Below, piece by piece: positions 7,795 to 16,450 of a stretch of 21,965 bases of DNA (position 1 is its first letter; every line of letters starts with the position of its first letter). The position numbers and the translations under genes were made by a program. The notes beneath the pieces are model-generated. The model was not told the DNA's origin. It ran no database searches and saw only the letters and a program-made list of their open reading frames with translations. The stretch is from an uncultured Muribaculaceae bacterium (GTDB taxonomy: Bacteria; Bacteroidota; Bacteroidia; Bacteroidales; Muribaculaceae), in NCBI GenBank assembly GCA_910579035.1, contig CAJTSR010000035.1, positions 1 through 21,965 of the forward strand, read 5' to 3'.

Positions 7795-10700
7795 ATGGAA
7801 AAAGCAAGAATCCGAGTAAAATCCCTGGCGGTTTTACTGGCTATGCTCTTGATAGGCACTTCGAGCGCCTTGGCGAGCATGATAGCCACCGGTACCGTTT
7901 CCGACTCCGCCGGAGAACCACTTATCGGCGTATCGGTAGTAGAAAAAGGAGCGCAGAACGGTGTAACCACCGACATTGACGGCAACTTCCGCATCAGTGT
8001 TGCCGACGGCGCCACTCTCATTTTCTCATATATAGGATACGAACCTGCCGAACTGCCCGCTGCCAGCGGCATGGCGGTAACGCTCAAGGAAAGCACCACC
8101 ATGCTCGACGAGGTTGTTGCCGTAGGCTACGGCACACAGAAAAAGAGCGTCGTCACAGCATCGATTGCCAAAGTAAGCAGCGACGACCTCGCCGCCACCG
8201 CCCCCGTGCGTATGGACAACGCCCTGAAAGGCCTTGCCTCGGGTGTAACCGTCACCTCCTCCTCCGGCCAGCCCGGCGCGGCAGCAAGGGTACGCATACG
8301 CGGCATCGGCACTATCAATAACTCCGACCCTCTCTACATCGTCGACGGCATGCCTATCGAAGGCGGTCTGGACTACCTCAACCCCAACGACATCGCCTCG
8401 ATCGAAGTACTTAAGGACGCCGCGTCCGGCGCCGTATACGGTGCCCGTGCGGCAAACGGCGTTGTACTCGTCACCACCAAGCAAGGCAAGGAAGGCCCCA
8501 CACGCATATCGTATGACTTCAGCTACGGCTGGCAGAGCGTGGCCAAGAAGCGCAACGTTCTCAACGCCATGGAATATGCCATGATGATGAACGAAGGCGC
8601 CGTCAACTCTGGCGTTGCTCCGAGCTTCGCCGACCCCGCATCCTACGGCACAGGCACAGACTGGCAGGAAGAGGTGTTCAACAACAACGCACCCGTGATG
8701 AACCACCAGATAGCCGTCAGCGGCGCTTCCGAAAGAGTCAACTACATGCTGTCGCTCGGCTACTACACCCAGGACGGCATCGTGGGCGGCAACTTCGACC
8801 GCTCGAACTACGAACGCCTCACCATGCGCAGCAACCTCGGCATCACGGCATTCGACGCCTCCAAGGACCGCACATGGCTCAACAAGCTCACCTTCACCAC
8901 CAACATCGCATATACCCGCATCAAGAACAAAGACATCGAAGCCAACTCCACATGGGGCTCGCCCCTCGGCTCGGCACTGTCGATGTCGCCCATACTCACC
9001 CCCTACCTCGAAAAAGGTAGCGCAGAGGAAGCGGCACAGCTCGCCCACCTCAGCGGACAGGAATCCTACGTGCCCATGTACGGCCCGGACGGCCGCCTCG
9101 TGATGGTGCCCACAGCATTCGGCAACTATCAGGAAATGAGCAACCCGATAGCCAACCTCTCGCTGCCCGGACAGAAGAACTGGAGCCATAAGTTCGTAGG
9201 CAACTTCGTGGCCGAACTCCAGATATGGGACAATATCCGCTACCGCATAAGCTACGGCGCCGACCTCGCATTCTGGGGATACGACGGCTATACGCCCAAA
9301 TACTACCTTCGCGACGGACAGGGCCAGACATTCTCGTCGGCTTACTCCGGCCGCAGCAACGGCCTTGTATGGCAGATCGAAAATGTGATTATGTACAACA
9401 AGACCATCGACCGCCACTCCTTCGACATAGTGCTCGGCCAGTCGGCCAAGCAGACCAGCGGCAGCTACCTCAACGGCTCGCGCAACAATCTGGTAAGCTA
9501 TGACCGCCCGTGGATCGACGCCGCAACCGGCCTCCCCTCCACCGGCGACCAGACCGCCAGCGGTGCCCCCAACGTGATGTCGAAACTGGCATCGTACTTC
9601 GGCCGTGCAAGCTACAACTTCGACGAACGCTACATGGTTCAGGCCACAGTGCGCCGCGACGGTTCGAGCCGATTCGGCAGCAACAACCACTGGGCGGTGT
9701 TCCCCTCGGTATCGGTAGGCTGGAACATTATGAACGAAGCCTTCCTCGAAGCCCAGCGTCCATGGCTGAACAACTTCAAGCTCCGCGCATCGTGGGGTAA
9801 GAACGGTAACGAGAACATCGGCAACTTCAACTACATAGCCCTCGCCGCCAGCGGCAACAACTACATCTTCGGCAAAGACGGCCAGATAGTGAACGGCACC
9901 AAGCCCACACAGCTCGCCAACCCCGACCTCCGCTGGGAGGAATCCAAGCAGACCGACATCGGTATTGACCTCGGCTTCCTCAGCAACAAGTTCACCTTCT
10001 CGCTCGACTACTTCATCAAAGACACCGAAGGCATGCTTATGACAATGTCCCTGCCCCAGTACGTGGGCGAAGCCATACCTATGGGCAACGTGGGCAGCAT
10101 GCGCAACAGCGGTGTGGAAATGGACTTCAACTACCGCCAGAATTTCGGCGATTTCTCGCTCCGCTTCAACGCCAACGTTTCCTATCTCCGCAACAAGCTC
10201 ATAGCCTACGGCAACGAGCAAGGCTGGGCAAACTGCGACTCCTTCCAGGGCACCGGCACCATCACCCGCGCCGAGAACGGACTCCCCTTCCCCTTCTTCT
10301 ACGGATATAAGACCGACGGCGTGCTGCAGAACCAGGCCGAGGCAAACGAATACAACACCAAGTACGGCACCTCGCTGGTACCCGGCGACGTGCGCTACAC
10401 CGATGTGAACGGCGACGGCGCCATCACCGAGGACGACCGCACCAAAATCGGCAAGGGCATGCCCGACTGGACATACGGCTTCGGCATCACCGCCACATGG
10501 CGCGGCTTCGACTTCAACGCCTTCTTCCAAGGCACTGCCGGAAACGACATCTTCGACGCAACCCGCCGCATCGACGCCCTCGCCTCCAACCTCCCCTCGT
10601 GGATACTCAACCGCTGGACCGGCGAAGGCACCTCCAACCGCATTCCCCGCTACGTGCAGGCCGACCCATACAACTGGCAATCGTCCGACCTGATGGTGTA

Positions 10701-10941
10701 CGACGGCAGCTACCTCCGCCTCAAAAACATACAGCTCGGCTACACCCTGCCCCAGAACCTCACCCGCAAGATATTCGTGTCGAAATTCCGCGTGTACGTG
10801 GCAGCCGAAAACCTTGCCACATGGACCAAGTACCACGGCTACGACCCCGAAATATCCTCCGGCGGCACATCGCTCGGCATCGACTACGGCGTATACCCGC
10901 AGGCTCGCGTATGGACAGTGGGCTTCAACCTCGGTTTCTAA
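7795..10941 (+). CDS. SusC/RagA-family TonB-dependent outer-membrane transporter
   Basis: This 1048-residue protein imports oligosaccharides through the outer membrane with energy from TonB. It has a signal peptide (about 1-28), a carboxypeptidase-regulatory-like domain (about 31-92, with the GVTTDIDGNF motif), and then LDEVVAVGYGTQKK, the usual SusC lead-in to the plug. The plug (about 115-225) contains VRIRGIGTINNSDPLYIVDG and ends with GARAANGVVLVTTKQG. The rest is the beta-barrel with the SusC C-terminal pattern; the last residue is F in VGFNLGF, as outer-membrane insertion requires. The length is typical of the family. susD follows after 27 bp. There is no N-terminal anti-sigma-interacting extension, consistent with control by the upstream regulator. 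Confidence 0.97.
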   Translation: MEKARIRVKSLAVLLAMLLIGTSSALASMIATGTVSDSAGEPLIGVSVVEKGAQNGVTTDIDGNFRISVADGATLIFSYIGYEPAELPAASGMAVTLKESTTMLDEVVAVGYGTQKKSVVTASIAKVSSDDLAATAPVRMDNALKGLASGVTVTSSSGQPGAAARVRIRGIGTINNSDPLYIVDGMPIEGGLDYLNPNDIASIEVLKDAASGAVYGARAANGVVLVTTKQGKEGPTRISYDFSYGWQSVAKKRNVLNAMEYAMMMNEGAVNSGVAPSFADPASYGTGTDWQEEVFNNNAPVMNHQIAVSGASERVNYMLSLGYYTQDGIVGGNFDRSNYERLTMRSNLGITAFDASKDRTWLNKLTFTTNIAYTRIKNKDIEANSTWGSPLGSALSMSPILTPYLEKGSAEEAAQLAHLSGQESYVPMYGPDGRLVMVPTAFGNYQEMSNPIANLSLPGQKNWSHKFVGNFVAELQIWDNIRYRISYGADLAFWGYDGYTPKYYLRDGQGQTFSSAYSGRSNGLVWQIENVIMYNKTIDRHSFDIVLGQSAKQTSGSYLNGSRNNLVSYDRPWIDAATGLPSTGDQTASGAPNVMSKLASYFGRASYNFDERYMVQATVRRDGSSRFGSNNHWAVFPSVSVGWNIMNEAFLEAQRPWLNNFKLRASWGKNGNENIGNFNYIALAASGNNYIFGKDGQIVNGTKPTQLANPDLRWEESKQTDIGIDLGFLSNKFTFSLDYFIKDTEGMLMTMSLPQYVGEAIPMGNVGSMRNSGVEMDFNYRQNFGDFSLRFNANVSYLRNKLIAYGNEQGWANCDSFQGTGTITRAENGLPFPFFYGYKTDGVLQNQAEANEYNTKYGTSLVPGDVRYTDVNGDGAITEDDRTKIGKGMPDWTYGFGITATWRGFDFNAFFQGTAGNDIFDATRRIDALASNLPSWILNRWTGEGTSNRIPRYVQADPYNWQSSDLMVYDGSYLRLKNIQLGYTLPQNLTRKIFVSKFRVYVAAENLATWTKYHGYDPEISSGGTSLGIDYGVYPQARVWTVGFNLGF

Positions 10942-10968
10942 AGAAAATCCTTAAATCAAAGAATATAT

Positions 10969-12486
10969 ATGAACTCTATATATAAAGCACTGGGTGCGGC
11001 AGCACTCGCAATCGGAATGTGCGGCTGCGGCGACGATTTCCTCAATGTCACCTCCCCCACCCAGCCCTCCTCCGACGAATACTTCTCTGAAAAAGACCAC
11101 GTGGAAGAAGCTGTTGTGGCAGCTTACGATCCCTTGCAGTGGACAGACTGGGGCATGAACGAATACGCGCCCTACACTATGATGAGCGACATCATGGCCG
11201 ACGACTTCTGGGTAGGCGGCGCCAATGCCAACGACAACCAGAACTGGCACCTGATGGCAAACTTCGAGGCCACGCCCCTGAAGGTAATCACCAGCCTGTG
11301 GATTGAAGGCTTCAGCGGCATCAAGCGCTGCAACGACGTGCTCGAAGACATCGAGAAAGGCGTCGACGGAGCCACCGACGCAGACATAGCCCTCTGGCAG
11401 GCACAGGTATACGTGCTGCGCGCATTCTACGCCAACTGGCTGTGGAAGTTCTACGGCAACGTTCCTTACTACGAGCGAAACCTCACATTCCCCTACATAG
11501 CCGAGCAGGTAAGCGCCGACGACCTCTACGCATACATGGTCAGCGACATCGAAAAGGCTCTCGAACTCAAAGCGCTCCCGTGGCGCAGCCCCGACAGCGA
11601 GGCAGGCCGCATCACCACCGCAATGGCATACATGCTCTATGCAGAGATAGTGATGTACCAGCGCGACAACAGCCGCTATCCCACCGCTCTGCGATATATG
11701 AAGGAGATTATCGACTCGCCGGAGTACGACCTCGCACCCGACTACACCAAGATATTCAAGCCCGAAGGCGAATGGTGCCAGGAGTCAATCTTCGAAATCA
11801 ACTACATATCTGAAAACGCCACCCGCGACTGGGGAGCGCCCCTCACAGCCGGCGGCACCGTGCTTCCGACACTCATCAGCCCCAACAACTGGCCTTCGGG
11901 CGGCGACGGCCACAACGGCGGCTGGGGTTTCTGCCCTCTGCGACTCGAAACATACGAGATGTTCTCGCCCGACGACAAACGCCGCGACGCCACCTGCTGG
12001 AACGTTGCCGCAACCGGAATCGAATACAACAAGCGCTATCAGGACTTCGGCCTGTTCCTCGAAAAATATGCAGCCCAGGCCGACGGCAACGCCGGACAGA
12101 AAGCATCGAGCGAGCTTAACTACAATAACAACTGGCGCATATTCCGCTACTCCGAGGCTCTGCTCAACGCAGCCGAACTCCTCGTGGCAACAGGCGGCAG
12201 CAATGCCGAAGCCAAGGGCTATCTGAACGCCGTGCGCAAGCGTGCCGGACTCAAAACCGAGCTTGAACCCACACTCGACAACATTCTGGCAGAACGCCGC
12301 CTCGAGTTTGTGGGCGAAGGCAAGCGCTACTGGGACCTTATCCGCACCGACCGCGCCGCCACCACCCTCGTGCCTGACACCTACGGCTACCGCACCAACA
12401 CATGGTCGCCCAACAAGAAACACCTGCCTATCCCCCAGTCGGAAATCGACCGTTCGCAAGGCACCCTTACCCAAAACCCCTACTAA
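10969..12486 (+). CDS. SusD/RagB-family surface glycan-binding lipoprotein
   Basis: This 505-residue partner of the SusC transporter caps the barrel at the cell surface and binds glycan. The signal peptide ends in MCGCGDDFLNV; the lipidated cysteine is most likely C20 (C18 is possible). The N-terminal SusD region (about 20-230) and the SusD/RagB C-terminal region (about 270-505) are both present, with the typical helical signature RYSEALLNAAELL and the ending RLEFVGEGKRYWDLIRT...LPIPQSEID. The stop lies 9 bp before the next gene, so susC, susD and the binding protein should share one transcript. Ligand residues cannot be assigned from sequence alone. Confidence 0.96.
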   Translation: MNSIYKALGAAALAIGMCGCGDDFLNVTSPTQPSSDEYFSEKDHVEEAVVAAYDPLQWTDWGMNEYAPYTMMSDIMADDFWVGGANANDNQNWHLMANFEATPLKVITSLWIEGFSGIKRCNDVLEDIEKGVDGATDADIALWQAQVYVLRAFYANWLWKFYGNVPYYERNLTFPYIAEQVSADDLYAYMVSDIEKALELKALPWRSPDSEAGRITTAMAYMLYAEIVMYQRDNSRYPTALRYMKEIIDSPEYDLAPDYTKIFKPEGEWCQESIFEINYISENATRDWGAPLTAGGTVLPTLISPNNWPSGGDGHNGGWGFCPLRLETYEMFSPDDKRRDATCWNVAATGIEYNKRYQDFGLFLEKYAAQADGNAGQKASSELNYNNNWRIFRYSEALLNAAELLVATGGSNAEAKGYLNAVRKRAGLKTELEPTLDNILAERRLEFVGEGKRYWDLIRTDRAATTLVPDTYGYRTNTWSPNKKHLPIPQSEIDRSQGTLTQNPY

Positions 12487-12495
12487 ACAAAGGCT

Positions 12496-13887
12496 ATGAA
12501 ACTATATATAAAAGCAACCGCTGCCGCAATGCTGGCTCTTGGAGGCGCCATGGTATTCAGCGCCTGCTCCGAAGACAGCGTGTATAATGTCGACATAAAC
12601 GCCGTGCCCATGGCTGCCGACTATGCCGATAACATAAACATAACGGTCGACCAGGCCACCAACACCGCCTACTTCGAGTTCACAGGCAAAGGCGTCTACC
12701 CCGTATGGATTATCGACGGCAAGAGCTACTCGAGCGCCCATACTTTCTCGCGCTACTACCGCAAGGCCGGTGAATACTCCGTGGAAGTAAAAATAGGCAA
12801 CGCCAACGGTATGAGCCAAGGCACGCTGACAAAGACTTTCACCATCGACAAGACCGCCATGAACGGCTTCGGCGGCTTCGTATACGAAAGTGACTTCAAC
12901 CTCTGGAACGGCGCCACCAAGAAAGAGCCCTCGTTCTTCTATGCTCCCGGCTGGAACCAGATTGCCAATCCGGCCTACAGCTTCGACGGCGACGCATACA
13001 TCGTGACGCTCCCCGAAGAAACCACCGACCAATGGCAGGCACAGATGCACATCGGCACCGACATATGCCTCGAAGAAGGCAAGACGTACGACGGCTCGTT
13101 TATCTTCACTTCGACGATGGATATGAAGAACATCACTCTCAAGATCCATCCCGACGGCGACGACGACGATTCCCACTCCTTCTTCCCCAACCAGAAAATC
13201 AACCTCACGGCAGGTGAGCCCGCCACATTCTGGTTCAGCGAGCTTGAGGCAGTAGTACCTATGGACAACCTGGTGTTCACCCTCGACTTCGGCGGCAACC
13301 CCGCAGGAGTGGAAGTGACTGTAGAGAACTTCGTAATCAAAGACCACGCCAACGACGACGGCACAGTGCTCCCCGATCTTCCCAGCACTCCCGAACCCGA
13401 CTGGGCCGACGTGAACAGCGCCGACAACCTATGGGCAGGCTGCACATTCACAAACTCGTTCTATTACGCTCCCGGCTGGAGCCAGATTGCCGACCCCGTG
13501 CTTACTTTCGACGGCAAAAACTTCGCTGTGGAACTTCCCACAGCGACCACCGACCAGTGGCAGGCACAGGTGATGTTCCACACCGACCTCTCGGCTGACA
13601 CGTCGACTCCCTACGACTTCAAAATCACCCTCAAGAGCAACTGCGACCTTGGCAGCGTGATGGTGAAACTCGTGCAGACCGACGAACCCGACGCCAAGCA
13701 CGACAGCAACTTCTTCTTCGCCGAAACGGTAGCCCTCGCTGCCGACGCTCCCACCACCTTCTGGGTAGCAGGCGTGAAAGCTGCTGAGGCAATGCATGCC
13801 ATCAGCCTCGTGCTCGACTTCGGCGGCTGCGCCGACAACACCGTTGTCGAAGTAAGCGACATAATCCTGCAGGTTCACCACGATTAA
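12496..13887 (+). CDS. Surface glycan-binding lipoprotein: PKD-like domain plus two tandem CBM-like modules
   Basis: This 463-residue protein sits in the SusE/SusF (SGBP-B) position. The signal peptide ends in FSAC (lipidated C24). Residues about 45-118 resemble a PKD/Ig-like spacer (VYPVWIIDGKSY, then AGEYSVEVKI). Two homologous modules follow, about 135-284 and 311-461. Both contain NLWxG, APGWxQIAxP, FDG, TTDQWQAQ, TFW and LDFGG. A proline-rich linker (LPSTPEPDW) joins them. The pattern suggests beta-sandwich carbohydrate-binding modules, perhaps CBM4-like; I cannot name the family. The conserved tryptophans are candidate glucan-binding residues. Module one has an acidic loop (DGDDDD) that module two lacks. 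The gene shares its transcript with susD and is followed by a strong hairpin. Confidence 0.85.
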   Translation: MKLYIKATAAAMLALGGAMVFSACSEDSVYNVDINAVPMAADYADNINITVDQATNTAYFEFTGKGVYPVWIIDGKSYSSAHTFSRYYRKAGEYSVEVKIGNANGMSQGTLTKTFTIDKTAMNGFGGFVYESDFNLWNGATKKEPSFFYAPGWNQIANPAYSFDGDAYIVTLPEETTDQWQAQMHIGTDICLEEGKTYDGSFIFTSTMDMKNITLKIHPDGDDDDSHSFFPNQKINLTAGEPATFWFSELEAVVPMDNLVFTLDFGGNPAGVEVTVENFVIKDHANDDGTVLPDLPSTPEPDWADVNSADNLWAGCTFTNSFYYAPGWSQIADPVLTFDGKNFAVELPTATTDQWQAQVMFHTDLSADTSTPYDFKITLKSNCDLGSVMVKLVQTDEPDAKHDSNFFFAETVALAADAPTTFWVAGVKAAEAMHAISLVLDFGGCADNTVVEVSDIILQVHHD

Positions 13888-13898
13888 TGAACCGCTAC

Positions 13899-13941
13899 GG
13901 CGCATGGCCTCCGGTCTATCGCATTGACGGAGCCATGCGCC
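13899..13941 (+). other. Strong intercistronic hairpin between the binding protein and GH16
   Basis: GGCGCATGGC(C)TCCG (13899-13913) pairs with CGGAGCCATGCGCC (13928-13941). The stem is 14 bp with one bulged C and the loop is 14 nt. No T-run follows, so this is not a classic terminator. It could mark a processing or stability site at the 3' end of the susC-susD-binding protein segment, or act as a partial terminator that lowers transcription of the enzymes. Confidence 0.6.
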
Positions 13942-13971
13942 AACTTTGTAAAATCCGCAACCACAATCCCT

Positions 13972-15102
13972 ATGTTCAAACATATTTCCCTATTCATAGG
14001 CTCGCTTGCTCTTGCTTCCGGCATATGGGCATGCTCCGACGATAACGGCGGCAGCGGCCAGCAGACTCCGGCCTCCATCGCGGCCTCGCCCGAGGCTCTG
14101 ACATTCGGAGCGGAAGGCGGCACGGCATCGTTCTCCGTAAAGGCCGGAGGCGAATGGGACGCTGCCACTTCCGACGCGTGGATAAAGCTTGCCAAGAGCG
14201 GCACACTGTCCACCAACGGCACCGTGGAGGTGACTGCCGATGCCAACAGCTCGCGCACAGCCCGCACGGCTTCTATCACGCTGCTCTCAGGCACAGCACG
14301 CGCCAAAGTGACTGTCACCCAAGACGGCAAGGCTCCAGAGCCGGTCAACCCAAACATCGACGTGCCGGAAGGCTACGAACTGGTATGGCACGACGAATTT
14401 GACGGCACAAGCCTCTCGGCCTCCGAATGGAAACACGAAGTGCAAGGCCCCGGCTGGGTCAACAACGAGTTGCAGACATATGTCAACGGAGCGGTCGACG
14501 GCAAGCCCGTGACGGAAGTCGCCGACGGCACACTGTCGATTAACTGCTTCAAACACGCCGGCAAGATATACTCCGGCCGCATATACGCAATGGTGAACTC
14601 CGGCTGGAAATACGGCATCTTCGAGGCACGCCTCAAGCTCCCGAAGGGAAAAGGCACTTGGCCGGCATTCTGGATGATGCCCGTGAACAACGATTTCGCT
14701 GCCAATCCGTGGCCGCGATGCGGCGAGATCGACATCATGGAGGAAGTAGGCTACAATCCCAACTACACATCCTCGTCGATACACACCGAAAGCTACAACC
14801 ACGTGATGGGCACGCAGAAAACAGCCGAACGCCTCACCGAAGGCGCTCAGGACGACTTCCACACATACCGCCTCGAATGGACCGAGGACTATATCCGCAC
14901 CTATGTCGACGGCCAACGCCTGCTGTCGTTCCCCAACGACGGCAAGGGCAACGTGGCCACATGGCCTTTTAACCGCGCTTTCTACCTCATTCTCAACCTC
15001 GCATGGGGCGGTGACTGGGGCGGCGCGCAGGGCATTGACGAAAGCTGCCTCCCGGCAACGATGGAGGTGGACTATGTGCGGGTGTTCCAGAAAATACCGT
15101 AA
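13972..15102 (+). CDS. BACON domain plus GH16 endo-beta-glucanase (laminarinase-type) lipoprotein
   Basis: This 376-residue lipoprotein (signal peptide ending GIWAC, C21) has a BACON domain at about 35-118 and a GH16 catalytic domain at about 134-376. The active site is GEIDIMEEVG with nucleophile E252, D254 and acid/base E257. The extra residue in E-I-D-I-M-E is the beta-bulge form found in laminarinases and absent from lichenases. GWVNNELQTY and WPAFWMMP are also typical of GH16 subfamily 3. It should cleave internal beta-1,3 or 1,3/1,4 linkages at the cell surface. BACON domains usually act as spacers. I chose the ATG at 13972 because the longer TTG start at 13924 would put 16 polar residues before the signal peptide and lies inside the upstream hairpin. 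Confidence 0.93.
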   Translation: MFKHISLFIGSLALASGIWACSDDNGGSGQQTPASIAASPEALTFGAEGGTASFSVKAGGEWDAATSDAWIKLAKSGTLSTNGTVEVTADANSSRTARTASITLLSGTARAKVTVTQDGKAPEPVNPNIDVPEGYELVWHDEFDGTSLSASEWKHEVQGPGWVNNELQTYVNGAVDGKPVTEVADGTLSINCFKHAGKIYSGRIYAMVNSGWKYGIFEARLKLPKGKGTWPAFWMMPVNNDFAANPWPRCGEIDIMEEVGYNPNYTSSSIHTESYNHVMGTQKTAERLTEGAQDDFHTYRLEWTEDYIRTYVDGQRLLSFPNDGKGNVATWPFNRAFYLILNLAWGGDWGGAQGIDESCLPATMEVDYVRVFQKIP

Positions 15103-15133
15103 AAAAATCGCTTTCCAGACTCTATTGTAACTA

Positions 15134-15158
15134 CCCCCGCGCCGTCGTGGCGCGGGGG
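15134..15158 (+). other. Perfect GC hairpin between GH16 and GH5
   Basis: CCCCCGCGCC (15134-15143) pairs perfectly with GGCGCGGGGG (15149-15158) around a 5-nt loop (GTCGT). What follows is A-rich (CAATAAAAATTATTG), not a T-run, so full termination is doubtful. With the hairpin at 13899-13941 it brackets the GH16 gene, suggesting transcript processing, stabilisation or partial termination inside the operon. Confidence 0.6.
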
Positions 15159-15203
15159 CAATAAAAATTATTGTTTCAGGTTATACTATATATACCTCTA
15201 TCC

Positions 15204-16448
15204 ATGAAAAAAGCACTATATGCCCTGACGGCGCTCGCGGCACTGGCCGGCTGCGCAGGCTCAGGAACTACGCCTACCACCCCTCCCGAAGCATTCGTCC
15301 GCGTGCAAGGCCACGACCTGATAACTCCCGACGGCTCGAAGCTGTTTATCCGGGGAACGAATCTCGGCAACTGGCTCAACCCTGAAGGATACATGTTCGG
15401 TTTCGGAAAAACAAATTCCGCCCGAATGATAAACGACATGTTCTGCCAAATGGTGGGAGAGGACGCCACCGCCGGTTTTTGGGAAGATTTCAAGGATAAT
15501 TACATCACCCGCGCCGACATCGACTTCATAGCGTCGACCGGGGCAAACACTATCCGCCTGCCCTTCCACTACAAGCTGTTTACCGACGACGATTATATGG
15601 GACGCAGCTCCGGCCACGAAGGCTACGAGCGCATCGACAGCGTTGTGGAATGGTGCCGCGCAAACAATCTCTACCTCATTCTCGATATGCACGACGCTCC
15701 CGGCGGGCAGACCGGCGACAATATCGACGACAGCTACGGATACCCGTGGCTCTTCGAGAGCGAACGTGCCCAACAGCAATTCTGCGACATATGGGAGCAG
15801 ATTGCCACACGCTATGCCAACGAGCCTGTGATTCTCGGCTACGAGCTTATCAACGAGCCTATAGCCCATTATTTCGACAACAAGGAAGAGCTCAACAGCA
15901 AGCTCGAACCACTGCAGAAACGTGCCGTAGAAGCCATCAGGCGTGCCGATAAAAACCACATAGTGCTCTTAGGCGGCTCCCAGTGGAACGGCAACTTCGA
16001 GCCCTTCACCGACTGGAAATACGACGACAAGCTCATGTACACCTGCCACCGCTACGGCGGCGACGCCACGGCAGCGGCCATCGGCAGCATCATAGCATTC
16101 CGCGACTCAACCGGCCTGCCTATGTACATGGGAGAAATCGGACACAACACCGACCAGTGGCAGACCGACTTCTGCAACGTGCTCGAAGACAACAATATCG
16201 GCTACACATTCTGGCCGTACAAGAAGCTCGACGGCTCCTGCATGGCAGGAATTAGCCGCCCGGCGATGTGGGACAGCATCGTGGCCTTCGCAGAAGGCCC
16301 GCGCGACTCTTACGCCGCCCTGCGCGAGCGCCGGCCAGACCCGGAAATGGCTCGCAAGGCCATGGCCGAGTTTGTCGAAAATTCCCGCTTCGAGAACTGC
16401 ACTCCTCAAAAAAGCTATATCCGCTCAATAAAACTTAACATAGACTGA
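15204..16448 (+). CDS. GH5-family glycoside hydrolase lipoprotein
   Basis: This 414-residue lipoprotein (perfect lipobox LAGC, C17) has a GH5 (beta/alpha)8 catalytic domain over about 35-370. Landmarks are GTNLGNWLNPEGYMF (51-65), NTIRLPFHY (115-123), LDMHDAPGGQ (160-169), the acid/base E218 in ELINEP, CHRYGG (281-286), and the nucleophile E311 in GEIGHN. The early GxNLGNWL segment recalls exo-beta-1,3-glucanase-like GH5 enzymes, but I cannot assign a subfamily. In this PUL it likely attacks beta-1,3, beta-1,6 or mixed-linkage glucan at the cell surface. The ATG at 15204 gives the compact signal peptide; 11 residues upstream in the same frame are not needed. The GH3 gene starts 2 bp after its stop. 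Confidence 0.9.
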   Translation: MKKALYALTALAALAGCAGSGTTPTTPPEAFVRVQGHDLITPDGSKLFIRGTNLGNWLNPEGYMFGFGKTNSARMINDMFCQMVGEDATAGFWEDFKDNYITRADIDFIASTGANTIRLPFHYKLFTDDDYMGRSSGHEGYERIDSVVEWCRANNLYLILDMHDAPGGQTGDNIDDSYGYPWLFESERAQQQFCDIWEQIATRYANEPVILGYELINEPIAHYFDNKEELNSKLEPLQKRAVEAIRRADKNHIVLLGGSQWNGNFEPFTDWKYDDKLMYTCHRYGGDATAAAIGSIIAFRDSTGLPMYMGEIGHNTDQWQTDFCNVLEDNNIGYTFWPYKKLDGSCMAGISRPAMWDSIVAFAEGPRDSYAALRERRPDPEMARKAMAEFVENSRFENCTPQKSYIRSIKLNID

Positions 16449-16450
16449 AA

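Noticed and set aside
8026..10836. 936-codon open frame antisense to susC
   Set aside because: It is a shadow of the GC-rich codon usage of susC. The translation is Val/Ala/Gly/His-rich without domain motifs, and susC is unmistakable on the other strand.
13941..13948. CAACTTTG as a separate promoter for GH16
   Set aside because: One mismatch from the -7 consensus, but no -33 element at 19-20 bp; that position is inside the hairpin loop and stem.
13924..13971. TTG-started extension of the GH16 protein
   Set aside because: The start lies within the intercistronic hairpin and displaces the lipoprotein signal peptide from the N-terminus.
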